Assembly (NCBI GenBank): GCA_964350135.1 | Contig: CAYGJN010000005.1 | Span: forward strand, 1 to 43,148 | Direction of reading: 5' to 3' | Length of the DNA: 43,148 bases | Source of the DNA: CAYGJN01 sp964350135 | GTDB lineage: Bacteria > Bdellovibrionota > Bacteriovoracia > Bacteriovoracales > Bacteriovoracaceae | Shown: in pieces, positions 16,296-23,788 of the stretch | Numbering within the stretch: the first letter of the stretch is position 1 | Layout: every line of letters starts with the position of its first letter | The notes under the pieces: generated by a model | Seen by the model: only the letters and a program-made list of their open reading frames with translations | Told to the model about the DNA's origin: nothing | The model's database searches: none | Translations under genes and position numbers: made by a program

Positions 16296-16676
16296 CTATT
16301 GAGTTATATTTTCTTTCTCTTTGGTCTTTTCCCGCTGTGATCGCTTCACTTTACGGAATGCTTGCCTTTTTTTTCTACGTTCTTTTTTGAATTCTTTTTT
16401 ATCTGATTTTTTGTCTAGACCAAATTTTTTACGGGCCATTTTTCTTCTTTCTTTGTACTGCTCTTTAGTAATTTCACCACTTTTAAAAGCAGCTCTATCT
16501 TTTGCTTTTTGATCCCTAAAAGCTTCACGATCTTGCTTTTTTAGTGCACGAAGTTTAGATCTGTCAGCCTTCCTCTCCTGTTTAAAATTTTGTCTAATTT
16601 GTTTAGTCGCTTTTTCCTCTACTGCGAATAGAGTGAAAGAAGCCAGAGTAAAAAGAATGGTTAATAGTAATTTCAT
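16296..16676 (-). CDS. small, very basic secreted protein
   Basis: A 126-residue protein with a clear signal peptide (MKLLLTILFTLASFTLFA, cleavage near residue 18). The mature part is almost entirely charged, rich in Lys, Arg and Glu, with recurring units such as KKQDREAFRDQ, KDRAAFKSG and KKEFKKERRKKRQAF. It is probably a long helix or disordered. I know no function; the composition would suit binding of nucleic acid or acidic polymers in the periplasm. It has its own promoter-like sequence upstream, GGAGG before the ATG and a terminator after the stop, so it appears monocistronic. Confidence 0.75.
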   Translation of the reverse strand: MKLLLTILFTLASFTLFAVEEKATKQIRQNFKQERKADRSKLRALKKQDREAFRDQKAKDRAAFKSGEITKEQYKERRKMARKKFGLDKKSDKKEFKKERRKKRQAFRKVKRSQREKTKEKENITQ

Positions 16677-16704
16677 TAAGCCTCCATAATGAAGAATTTA
16701 AACA

Positions 16705-16731
16705 ATCATAGCAGGGATTGGCAGTTTTCAA
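16705..16731 (-). promoter_or_regulatory. candidate promoter for the basic secreted protein gene
   Basis: On the minus strand TTGAAA (16731-16726), a 15-base spacer and TATGAT (16710-16705). The -10 is preceded by TGC, an extended -10 element. Both hexamers match the sigma70 consensus at five of six positions. Confidence 0.5.
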
Positions 16732-16771
16732 TGAGAAAATAAGCTGAAAAATTTGCTTTAAATTTAAAGGC

Positions 16772-16798
16772 TTGAAATTATAAGGAATGAGCTAAAAT
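16772..16798 (+). promoter_or_regulatory. candidate promoter for the outer-membrane barrel gene
   Basis: TTGAAA (16772-16777), 15 bases, TAAAAT (16793-16798), about 35 bases before the ATG at 16833. The short spacer equals that of the divergent promoter next to it. Confidence 0.35.
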
Positions 16799-16832
16799 AA
16801 ACTAAGAACCATTATTTTATAAGGGACCATAA

Positions 16833-17660
16833 ATGTTTGCATTGGCCATTCTAGCTCTCATGTTTCCTGGCTATTATTTAGCCTATGATAGCAGTAGGCT
16901 TTCAGGGAGTGCCAGCTATCAACATCAGATATCAAAGAAAGGTTATGTTTCAACCATGGGTGATCTCTCTATGTCCTATGATGAGATAATTTTTGGTTTC
17001 GGAAGATTTCAAAGTGATAGTGATGATGACGAAACAGATAGTAGTGAAACCTGGCTTAATCTGGGATACCAATTTTCAAATAGTTTTAATTTAAATATTG
17101 AAGCATCAAGGCTTAATGAGACAGGTGGGGTTGTTGGAAAGCAGGGAAAACTTGCAATGTACTGGGCCTTAGGCTCAATTGTAGAGGACGCATTAACAGT
17201 GCTTAGACTTGAAGGAGGTGGAGCTCGATACGAAAGTCGTGATACTGATATTGGAGCAACTTTTGATGAAACAAAAACTGATTTTAAGCAATATTTTTGG
17301 CAAGCAAACCTTGAGCAAGACTTAGGCCCTTATATAACTATTGGCTACTCTTACAAAGAATATGGCTACAAAGATGATAGCTCTACAACTTCAGCGGGAC
17401 TTATCTCTCCAACAAAAGGTATAGCCTCATATACCTTAGAAGAACATTTAGCTTTTCTAAGTCTCTATCCCATTGATTGGATGGATTTAGGTTATTCATA
17501 TAGCTATATTCAAGCTGACTCAACTGATCCTACTAAATCACATGATGTCTCAGCTTCATTTCTTATCGCAAATAGATTGAAATGGGGGCTGAATTATACT
17601 TATTCGAAAGCAGAAGTATCTCAGAATTATTATGCAACTTCGATTAGTTTGTTTTTTTGA
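16833..17660 (+). CDS. outer-membrane beta-barrel protein
   Basis: A 275-residue protein with a short hydrophobic N-terminus (FALAILALMFPGYYLA) that probably acts as the signal peptide. The body has alternating polar/hydrophobic strands with many aromatic residues, for example ETWLNLGYQFSNSFNLNIEA, ITIGYSYKEYGYK and RLKWGLNYTYSKAEV. It ends ...ATSISLFF, and a terminal Phe after a strand is the usual signal for barrel assembly by BamA. The number of strands looks like 10-12, but I cannot fix it. It may be a porin-like or structural barrel; no specific family is recognised. A candidate promoter lies at 16772 and AAGGGA precedes the ATG. Confidence 0.72.
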   Translation: MFALAILALMFPGYYLAYDSSRLSGSASYQHQISKKGYVSTMGDLSMSYDEIIFGFGRFQSDSDDDETDSSETWLNLGYQFSNSFNLNIEASRLNETGGVVGKQGKLAMYWALGSIVEDALTVLRLEGGGARYESRDTDIGATFDETKTDFKQYFWQANLEQDLGPYITIGYSYKEYGYKDDSSTTSAGLISPTKGIASYTLEEHLAFLSLYPIDWMDLGYSYSYIQADSTDPTKSHDVSASFLIANRLKWGLNYTYSKAEVSQNYYATSISLFF

Positions 17661-17662
17661 GT

Positions 17663-17689
17663 TTGGAGTTACTCGATAAGCAACTCCAA
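17663..17689. terminator. inverted repeat between convergent genes
   Basis: Perfect 8-base arms TTGGAGTT and AACTCCAA with an 11-base loop lie between the barrel gene stop (17660) and the convergent Na/Pi gene stop (17700). There is no strong T-run on either side, so it is a weak terminator candidate. Confidence 0.35.
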
Positions 17690-17699
17690 TCAAAATTAT

Positions 17700-18854
17700 C
17701 TAAAGCATAACAAGTGTTAAAGGCAAGATAAAGAAAACAATGATTATATAGGCAAATCCGATCATCCTATTTTTTGAAGCATATTCGCCTAGCTTTTCAG
17801 ACAAATAAACAGGAACTCTTCTCATACTTTGAGACGGAAACCAGATAAGCATTCCGGCCATATTAAAAATTAAGTGAACAATGGCAATAGTAAGTCCCGC
17901 AACATTTCCTGTTAATGAAGCCAGTAAAGCTGTGGTGGTTGTCCCAATATTTGCACCAATCGTTACAGGCAGAATTGAGTGGATACTTAAAAGTCCAGCT
18001 CCGGCCATTGGAACAAGTAAAGATGTAGTAATTGAGCTTGATTGAACAGCAATTGTTATAAGCATCCCAAAAAATATTGAAAGGTAAGGATTTTTTGAAA
18101 GAAGTTTTTCAATAATATCACCCTTATTTGACTCAACAAAAGTTTTCATTATTCTAACAACACCACTTAGTGCAAAAATAATAATTCCAGCAGCTATAAG
18201 GAGTACTACTATTCCAGAGATATTACCTTCTAGTCCAAGTGTACTTGTTGAAAAGCTTTGAACAGCTTTTGTTACAGGCTTAATTAATGCCTTTATAGGA
18301 CTTGAAAAGCTTGCACTGCCACTGGCAGCACCGCTAAGGCCTGCAGTGATAGTTGTCGCTGATTTTTCAAGAAAGCCTGTGACTATTTCTAAAGGAAGTA
18401 GAATAATAACGGTTAAGATATTAAAAATATCATGCACTGTTGCTGCAGAAAATGCTCTTTTAAAATTTCTTGTATCTTTCAAATAGGCGAGCGAGACAAT
18501 TGTATTTGTGACAGACGTTCCTAAGTTTGCTCCCATAATCATTGGAACAGCACCACCTATTGAAAGAGCCCCTGATGAGACTAGTCCAACGATAATGGAT
18601 GTTGTAGTTGAAGAGCTTTGAATAAGGGCGGTTGCTAAAAGTCCTGCAAATAATGCAATAACTGGGTTAGATGAAACATCAAAAAGTGTTTTCGCAAAAC
18701 CTGAGCCCATCATTTTAAATGAAGCGGATAATGTATTTACTCCGATGAGAAATATAAAGAGCAGTAGAAGAACTCCTAAAATTTTAAGAATAACTTCTGT
18801 TGTATTGGTTTCTTCTGTAGCTGTTGGAATTGTAGCTGTTGGTTCGACGTTCAT
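17700..18854 (-). CDS. Na+/phosphate cotransporter-like protein
   Basis: A 384-residue inner-membrane protein of the Na/Pi-cotransporter (NptA/PF02690) family. The inverted duplication is clear: GLLATALIQSSSTTTSIIVG with GANLGTSVTNT in the first half, and GMLITIAVQSSSITTSLLV with GANIGTTTTALLASL in the second. The QSSS pairs are the family's substrate and sodium site. There is no C-terminal PhoU-like domain, which many bacterial members carry, so this is the short form. Phosphate import driven by sodium is the likely role, although export or other anions cannot be excluded. A TATAAT (18877-18872 on the minus strand) lies about 20 bases upstream of the ATG. Confidence 0.9.
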   Translation of the reverse strand: MNVEPTATIPTATEETNTTEVILKILGVLLLLFIFLIGVNTLSASFKMMGSGFAKTLFDVSSNPVIALFAGLLATALIQSSSTTTSIIVGLVSSGALSIGGAVPMIMGANLGTSVTNTIVSLAYLKDTRNFKRAFSAATVHDIFNILTVIILLPLEIVTGFLEKSATTITAGLSGAASGSASFSSPIKALIKPVTKAVQSFSTSTLGLEGNISGIVVLLIAAGIIIFALSGVVRIMKTFVESNKGDIIEKLLSKNPYLSIFFGMLITIAVQSSSITTSLLVPMAGAGLLSIHSILPVTIGANIGTTTTALLASLTGNVAGLTIAIVHLIFNMAGMLIWFPSQSMRRVPVYLSEKLGEYASKNRMIGFAYIIIVFFILPLTLVML

Positions 18855-18871
18855 AAAAATCCTAGTGTGTT

Positions 18872-18877
18872 ATTATA
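18872..18877 (-). promoter_or_regulatory. perfect TATAAT -10 element before the Na/Pi gene
   Basis: TATAAT on the minus strand, 18-23 bases upstream of the ATG at 18854. I could not find a convincing -35 at standard spacing. Confidence 0.35.
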
Positions 18878-18989
18878 TCTAGTCTTTTTTATGACGCAGA
18901 AAACAAGTTAACAATCCTGAGGGGGCTGGCCAACAATATCCTGACAAAAACCTAAGAGCTGCCTAACTCCAAGTAAAATTATAGGGTCT

Positions 18990-19748
18990 TTAAGCTGCCT
19001 TTCTGTCTTTAATATCTCGATCTTTTCCTTCAACTCCGTAGATTAGCCTTCTGAAATTATAATAGGCAAGGCCTAGGTTAGGACAAATTTGGACTCCAAT
19101 AGCAGTATGACCATTGTCTAGAGTGGCAATTCTCATGACCTTAACTTTTAGAGGAATAATTGTTGCAATTTCGCCTTCTTCAATCATAAGAAGGTTTAAA
19201 AATACTCCCTTTTCAATATTTAAGGCATTCTCTGAATTACTAGGTAATTCAATAAGAAGTCCTGTTGTTGAGATATTTATTGTTTTGGCATAGATCTTAT
19301 CATTTTTACTATTTGTTAAAGTAAGAGGGATTTCTCTTTCTATTCTTTTCGATGTCAACCACCATCGTATCTTAGGGTTCGTGAGAGCTTGTATGCAAGA
19401 ACTTTGAAGAACTAATAGTGAAAATGCAAAAATACCAAAAGTCGCAAGAGTTGTAGAGATACCGCTATAGTCAAGTCCATAACTATAAACAAGATAATTA
19501 TTAAAGGCCAAAACCCCAACAGTTAAAGGGAGTATTCCTAGAAGTTTAGGTGAGCCAAAGTAAGAAAAATAGGCAGAGATAAAAAGCATACCCATTGAAA
19601 CTAAGTTCATTATACTTAGTTTTTGATAGATAAGTTCATATTGCCAAATTTTATGTCCGTATAGATAACTTATCTGTACTGGAAAGCTCAAGGCAATAGC
19701 TATAAAGCAAAGACTAATTAATGTAAGTGGCCATGGACGGCTATTCAT
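18990..19748 (-). CDS. membrane protein with C-terminal PilZ-like domain
   Basis: A 252-residue protein with about four membrane helices in residues 8-120, then a cytoplasmic PilZ-like domain (about 128-245). The second PilZ motif is present as NISTTG (Asn158, Ser160, Gly163). The first, normally RxxxR, reads KRIER (134-138), so c-di-GMP binding is uncertain. The junction RWWLTSKR is shared with the second membrane PilZ protein at 21790 (RWWETYKR), which has the same design, so the two are paralogues. Membrane PilZ proteins commonly link c-di-GMP to motility, secretion or envelope processes. It follows a lipoprotein gene on the same strand by 20 bases. Confidence 0.78.
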   Translation of the reverse strand: MNSRPWPLTLISLCFIAIALSFPVQISYLYGHKIWQYELIYQKLSIMNLVSMGMLFISAYFSYFGSPKLLGILPLTVGVLAFNNYLVYSYGLDYSGISTTLATFGIFAFSLLVLQSSCIQALTNPKIRWWLTSKRIEREIPLTLTNSKNDKIYAKTINISTTGLLIELPSNSENALNIEKGVFLNLLMIEEGEIATIIPLKVKVMRIATLDNGHTAIGVQICPNLGLAYYNFRRLIYGVEGKDRDIKDRKAA

Positions 19749-19768
19749 AAAATCCTCTCTAGGCTATT

Positions 19769-20716
19769 TTAAAGACTATTATTTGTGAAATATTTCATTT
19801 CTGATTCAGTGTTTTTAGAGAAAAAATGACAAAAACTATTAACTTGTCTTATATAGGCTTTACTCCCTGAGAGCTCTCTTGTTTCAAGCCAGTTATGACG
19901 ATTTTCAATAATTAATTTTTTAATTTTCTCTGGACCATTTTGATAACTAGTTAGAAAAATTTCCAACTCTGGAACTTTCTCTCCAAATGTACTTGTTAAG
20001 ATTTTTCTATTCTGTTTATCCTTCCAAAAATTATTAACAGAGTCTAAATGGTGACTTATTTTTTTTACAGTTAGGTGATTTTGAAATTTTTCCGTAGAAA
20101 ATAATTGCTCGTAGAGAGCTGGGGCATTCGCAGGGTAGCGACCAACGTCCTGATCCTTAGAGGCTGCCCAAAGACCCATCATGAGGTATTCATTTAAATC
20201 AGAATTTTGTCCTAGTAATTGTAATTTCAAAAAGAGAGGGTTGTTAAGAGGGTTTAAAGTTAATTTAGTTTGTTTAAGACTACATTTTGGAGCTTCAAAT
20301 CTTTTTTCAAAAAGTAGTTCATTTTTTTTATCATAATAAACAAATGTAATATCATGTTCAAATTTTGGAGATAAAGAAAGATCTTTAAAATGAAAAATTA
20401 GTTCTTGATCTGAAAGAGTAGTATTAGCATTACGTAGAAAACTATTGGAAATATTCTTTCCACGATAAAATACATTTAAGTTCTCTGAAGATAATTTATG
20501 TTCTGGAGAGCTAATCTTAAGAGTTAAGTCATGCATTCTATGAAGGTTTTGATACTCAGGATATGTTTTGATATCCAGTCCCTTTGTAGGGGCCATAGCT
20601 TTTGAGAGATCAATATGTTTTTTATCAATCTTGTTAATAGATCCAAATGGACTAGTGGGCCCTGCGCATCCAATTAATCCAAGAACTCCAATTAAGCTGA
20701 GTATGTAAATCCTCAT
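19769..20716 (-). CDS. lipoprotein of unknown function
   Basis: I place the start at ATG 20716 rather than an in-frame ATG six codons earlier (20734), because AGGAGA lies 6 bases before it. The predicted N-terminus MRIYILSLIGVLGLIGCAG then gives a clean signal with lipobox LIGC (Cys17). The mature 299 residues show no family I recognise. There are several short beta-like stretches in the first half and a helical second half with WKDKQNRKIL and NRHNWLETRELSG. It is probably anchored in the outer membrane or periplasmic face. The membrane PilZ gene follows at 20 bases, so the two may be cotranscribed. Confidence 0.7.
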   Translation of the reverse strand: MRIYILSLIGVLGLIGCAGPTSPFGSINKIDKKHIDLSKAMAPTKGLDIKTYPEYQNLHRMHDLTLKISSPEHKLSSENLNVFYRGKNISNSFLRNANTTLSDQELIFHFKDLSLSPKFEHDITFVYYDKKNELLFEKRFEAPKCSLKQTKLTLNPLNNPLFLKLQLLGQNSDLNEYLMMGLWAASKDQDVGRYPANAPALYEQLFSTEKFQNHLTVKKISHHLDSVNNFWKDKQNRKILTSTFGEKVPELEIFLTSYQNGPEKIKKLIIENRHNWLETRELSGSKAYIRQVNSFCHFFSKNTESEMKYFTNNSL

Positions 20717-20873
20717 ATATTTCTCCTCATACATAAGTATAAAGAGGTATCGGAATACTTGAGTGAAAAACTTAGTCTTGTGTAATATTAAGTTCTTAGA
20801 GTGGTGATATACTTAGACAAATGATTCTATCGCCAAGGAATCTTGTCATGGCATTGACTTTTTTCCAGCTCAG

Positions 20874-21653
20874 CTAATTCCAAAATCCTTGAGCATACCA
20901 AAGTGCACAGCAGACGGATTGAGAGACATTGAGTGAGTTCTTAGATCCTCTGAGTTTAAGTTCAATAAGATTATCACTTTCATCTAATAATGATGGGGTT
21001 ACTCCATATTGTTCATGTCCAAATACTAAGGCGTAAGTTCCATCTTTTTTAAATTCAAATTCTCTAAGGGGTTTTGATATTGTTGTGGTTTCAAAGGCGA
21101 TGATTTTAACACCTTCATTTTTAAGTGTTTTGAAAAGCTCATGAGCATCTTCAACCTCTTCCCATTCAACTAACTCATGACAACCCATTGCTGTTTTTTT
21201 GACTTGTGAATGTTCAGGAGTTGGACTAGGAGTAATAAGGTAAATCTTTTGAACTCCAAAGCATTCGCAGGCCCTAAGAATAGCTCCAATATTATGTGCA
21301 CTACGAACCTGATCTAAGATAACAAAAATTGGAAGCTTAGGTTGTGTTGGATTTCTTCTATCAGTATTATAAGAGAGAAAATCATACTCTTTCAAACTCT
21401 CATTTTTAAAACGTTCTAAGAGCATAAGGTAGAGCTGTACTTGTCTTGGATTGGATTTGATTTTATCAAATTCTAAATTAAGGCGTTTAAGTCTATCCTT
21501 AGTAGTTCCTTGCAAATATTGATGATAAAGAGCTAGCTGTTCTTTAGCATTGGCTTCATCTTTATCTAGTCTTAGTCCCCAAAAATAGAGTTTATTTATA
21601 ATTTGTTTTTCATCAAATGAGAGAAAGGTCTTTTTATCATAAATTTTATTCAT
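20874..21653 (-). CDS. SpoU-family RNA 2'-O-methyltransferase
   Basis: A 259-residue SPOUT-class enzyme that would methylate a ribose in tRNA or rRNA using S-adenosylmethionine. The three SpoU motifs sit in the C-terminal half: NIGAILRACECFGV (motif 1), YALVFGHEQYGV (motif 2) and LRGSKNSLNVSQSV (motif 3, the knot). The first ~110 residues are helical and charged, unlike the small L30e-like domain of RlmB/TsnR, so the RNA target is not evident. The sequence looks intact and the length is normal. It stands alone on the minus strand, with a 136-base gap to the divergent PilZ gene. Confidence 0.88.
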   Translation of the reverse strand: MNKIYDKKTFLSFDEKQIINKLYFWGLRLDKDEANAKEQLALYHQYLQGTTKDRLKRLNLEFDKIKSNPRQVQLYLMLLERFKNESLKEYDFLSYNTDRRNPTQPKLPIFVILDQVRSAHNIGAILRACECFGVQKIYLITPSPTPEHSQVKKTAMGCHELVEWEEVEDAHELFKTLKNEGVKIIAFETTTISKPLREFEFKKDGTYALVFGHEQYGVTPSLLDESDNLIELKLRGSKNSLNVSQSVCCALWYAQGFWN

Positions 21654-21789
21654 GGAGAGTTACCTTCTGGCCTTAATCTAGCAATTAAACTTGGCACAAA
21701 ATACACTTTAGCTTAAGAATTTGCAATTTTGGCCCCTGGTTTAAAATCATTGTATTATGGGGAATAAGTTATAGCAGTGGATAGGTAAA

Positions 21790-22527
21790 GTGAAAAAAAG
21801 ACCTCTTATATTTATCATTTTAGGGATAATTCATCTTCTTGAACCATTATCCAAGATTCTTTATCTCAAAATTGAAACTGGGTTTAGTTTTTCTAAGGTT
21901 TTAGAAAATATTTTGGCCATTGAAGGACTAAGGACTAATTTTGAGTTTTGGTTTCTTTTTCCTATTGCAGGTATTGCACTTCTTACGATTAAAAAATGGT
22001 CATATCCTGTTTTTGTAGCCGTTCAATTTTACTCATTAATTTCGCATCTAAGCTATGAAGAGTATACATGGCCTTATGTAAGCGAAGTGCCTATTCTATC
22101 TTCCTTAATATTACTTATTTTCAATATTGGAATGATTGTTTATTTTGCTCTTCCATCAGTGCGCAGACCATTTCTTGATAAAACAATACGTTGGTGGGAA
22201 ACATACAAACGTTATGCCGTAAATATTCCCTGTGAATTTATTGCACTTAAAAACTCAAGTAGCTTTAAAGGAGAAATTCTAAATATCTCTAAATCTGGAG
22301 TCTTTGCTACATGTAATAATAATGAAGTTCATATCAATGATGAGCTTAAAGTAAGATTTCATTTTTATAATTTAAACTTTTCTCTAAAAGCAATTATTGT
22401 TTCTAAACATAGCTACACTGATAAAACAGGTTGGGGAATTCAGTTTGAATTTAATGATTGGAGAGAAAAATTTAATCTCTCTCGATTGATCAATATACTT
22501 AAGCTAGCTTATAAAAATCCTTATTAG
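21790..22527 (+). CDS. membrane protein with C-terminal PilZ-like domain
   Basis: A 245-residue protein with four likely membrane helices (about 5-25, 53-66, 72-88, 103-121), then a PilZ-like domain (about 135-235). NISKSG (Asn165, Ser167, Gly170) matches the second PilZ motif. The first motif region reads KRYAVN (140-145), lacking the second Arg of RxxxR, so nucleotide binding may be lost or altered. RWWETYKR links the two parts, as in the paralogue at 18990-19748. The start is GTG with AGG upstream. The HD-GYP gene follows on the same strand after 82 bases, supporting a c-di-GMP-related context. Confidence 0.75.
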   Translation: MKKRPLIFIILGIIHLLEPLSKILYLKIETGFSFSKVLENILAIEGLRTNFEFWFLFPIAGIALLTIKKWSYPVFVAVQFYSLISHLSYEEYTWPYVSEVPILSSLILLIFNIGMIVYFALPSVRRPFLDKTIRWWETYKRYAVNIPCEFIALKNSSSFKGEILNISKSGVFATCNNNEVHINDELKVRFHFYNLNFSLKAIIVSKHSYTDKTGWGIQFEFNDWREKFNLSRLINILKLAYKNPY

Positions 22528-22579
22528 CCATGTGAATAACTCAGGTAAAGGACTCTATCATTTCTTTTCTTAAAGAAAG

Positions 22580-22604
22580 GTATTACAATCTAAGTAGGTA
22601 ATAC
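22580..22604 (+). promoter_or_regulatory. inverted repeat overlapping the ribosome-binding region of the HD-GYP gene
   Basis: Perfect 7-base arms GTATTAC and GTAATAC separated by 11 bases, ending 5 bases before the ATG at 22610. The only AGG near the start lies at the right edge of this repeat. It could be an operator or an mRNA hairpin that hides the start. Confidence 0.3.
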
Positions 22605-22609
22605 TACTT

Positions 22610-23629
22610 ATGACAGAAGAAAACTCAAAAGTTAAAATCAATATTAACGATGAAGATGCTAAGCTTCTAAGGCCTATTTCCCTAGAGATGCTCAGGTCAA
22701 ATTGCCCTTTTGATTTTAATGTCTATGTTAAAATCCTTGAAAAATTCGTTCTTTATGTGAAAAAAGGTGATGATATTGAAGATGAGCGTCTTGAGAAATT
22801 CAAGAGGATTCAAAAATTAAAAGAGAAAGATGTTGAACGACTTTTTGTCCACTCAACAGAGTTAGATAAGATTTCAAACTATATTGATGCTGAAATAGAT
22901 GAAGCTCTTGATGAAGATAATGATATAGAAGAAGAAGAGCGCTTTGATAGAATTCAGCATATCGCAACTTCTGCAGTTGAATGTTGCTTTTCAGACCCTG
23001 ACACTCAAGAGGCCTTTGATCTTGTTGAAAAAGCAGCAAAAGGTTTAAGAAAGGTTGTTTCAACTAATCCTAAGGCCATGAAAAAAATATTCCATAGAAG
23101 AGGTCGTAAGACAGATATAGTTCAAGAGCATTGTAAAAATGTCGCTGCCTTAAGTCTTAAAATGGCATTTTCGCTAGGCTTTAGAGGTGAAGATTTAGAT
23201 AATCTTGGTACAGCAGCTCTTCTTCATGATATTGGTATCAATCAAATGACTCAAGATGATATTGATATTCTTTTTAAAAGACCAATTGATATGTTTAAAG
23301 GTGATGATAAAAGAATTTATGAAAATCATGTTAAGCAAGGTATGACTCTTATTGGAAAAAAAGATTATATTAATAATAAAATTTTAAAATTAATCGAATC
23401 TCATGAAGAACAGCTTGATGGAAAAGGCTATCCAAAAAGAACTGCTATGCTTGATCCACTCGAGCAAATACTTGGCCTGTGTAATAAATATGATAAAAGA
23501 GTCACAGCTCAAGGGATGAAGCCAGTAGAAGCTTATAATGACCTACAAACCAGTGTTATTGGACAATATGAGCTTAAGTATATTAAGAAACTTCTAGAGG
23601 TTCTTAAGGCCGAAGAAATTGTCAGCTAG
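22610..23629 (+). CDS. HD-GYP domain protein (divergent)
   Basis: A 339-residue cytoplasmic protein. Residues about 15-150 form an acidic N-terminal domain I cannot name; 170-335 form an HD-GYP domain, whose members hydrolyse c-di-GMP. His174 (EHCKNVA), His206-Asp207 (LLHDIG), His240 (ENHVKQG) and DGKGYP (270-275) are present. Two usual metal ligands differ: HHE is His265-Glu266-Glu267, and the D of the vaDxyDA motif is Asn292 in LCNKYDKRV. Activity is therefore uncertain; it could be a c-di-GMP sensor or have a different metal site. No receiver domain is attached. It follows a membrane PilZ gene. Confidence 0.85.
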   Translation: MTEENSKVKININDEDAKLLRPISLEMLRSNCPFDFNVYVKILEKFVLYVKKGDDIEDERLEKFKRIQKLKEKDVERLFVHSTELDKISNYIDAEIDEALDEDNDIEEEERFDRIQHIATSAVECCFSDPDTQEAFDLVEKAAKGLRKVVSTNPKAMKKIFHRRGRKTDIVQEHCKNVAALSLKMAFSLGFRGEDLDNLGTAALLHDIGINQMTQDDIDILFKRPIDMFKGDDKRIYENHVKQGMTLIGKKDYINNKILKLIESHEEQLDGKGYPKRTAMLDPLEQILGLCNKYDKRVTAQGMKPVEAYNDLQTSVIGQYELKYIKKLLEVLKAEEIVS

Positions 23630-23788
23630 TTCTAATATCTAGATCTTTTAGTAATAAAATCATATATTTACACCTTCTCAAAGAAATCTATCTAGTTAGT
23701 AATAAGTACACGATCTCTAGCTTTGTAAATCATTTGTATTAAGTTATGTTCATAATCGGGTTTTTATAACTTAACCAAAGGATCTAAG

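Noticed and set aside
20717..20734. Upstream ATG for the lipoprotein gene
   Set aside because: The ATG at 20716 has AGGAGA six bases before it and gives a clean lipoprotein signal; the longer form adds six residues that include the ribosome binding site.
22800..23063. Minus-strand frame inside the HD-GYP gene
   Set aside because: A shadow of the acidic, low-complexity coding region; leucine- and glutamine-rich translation with no start signal.
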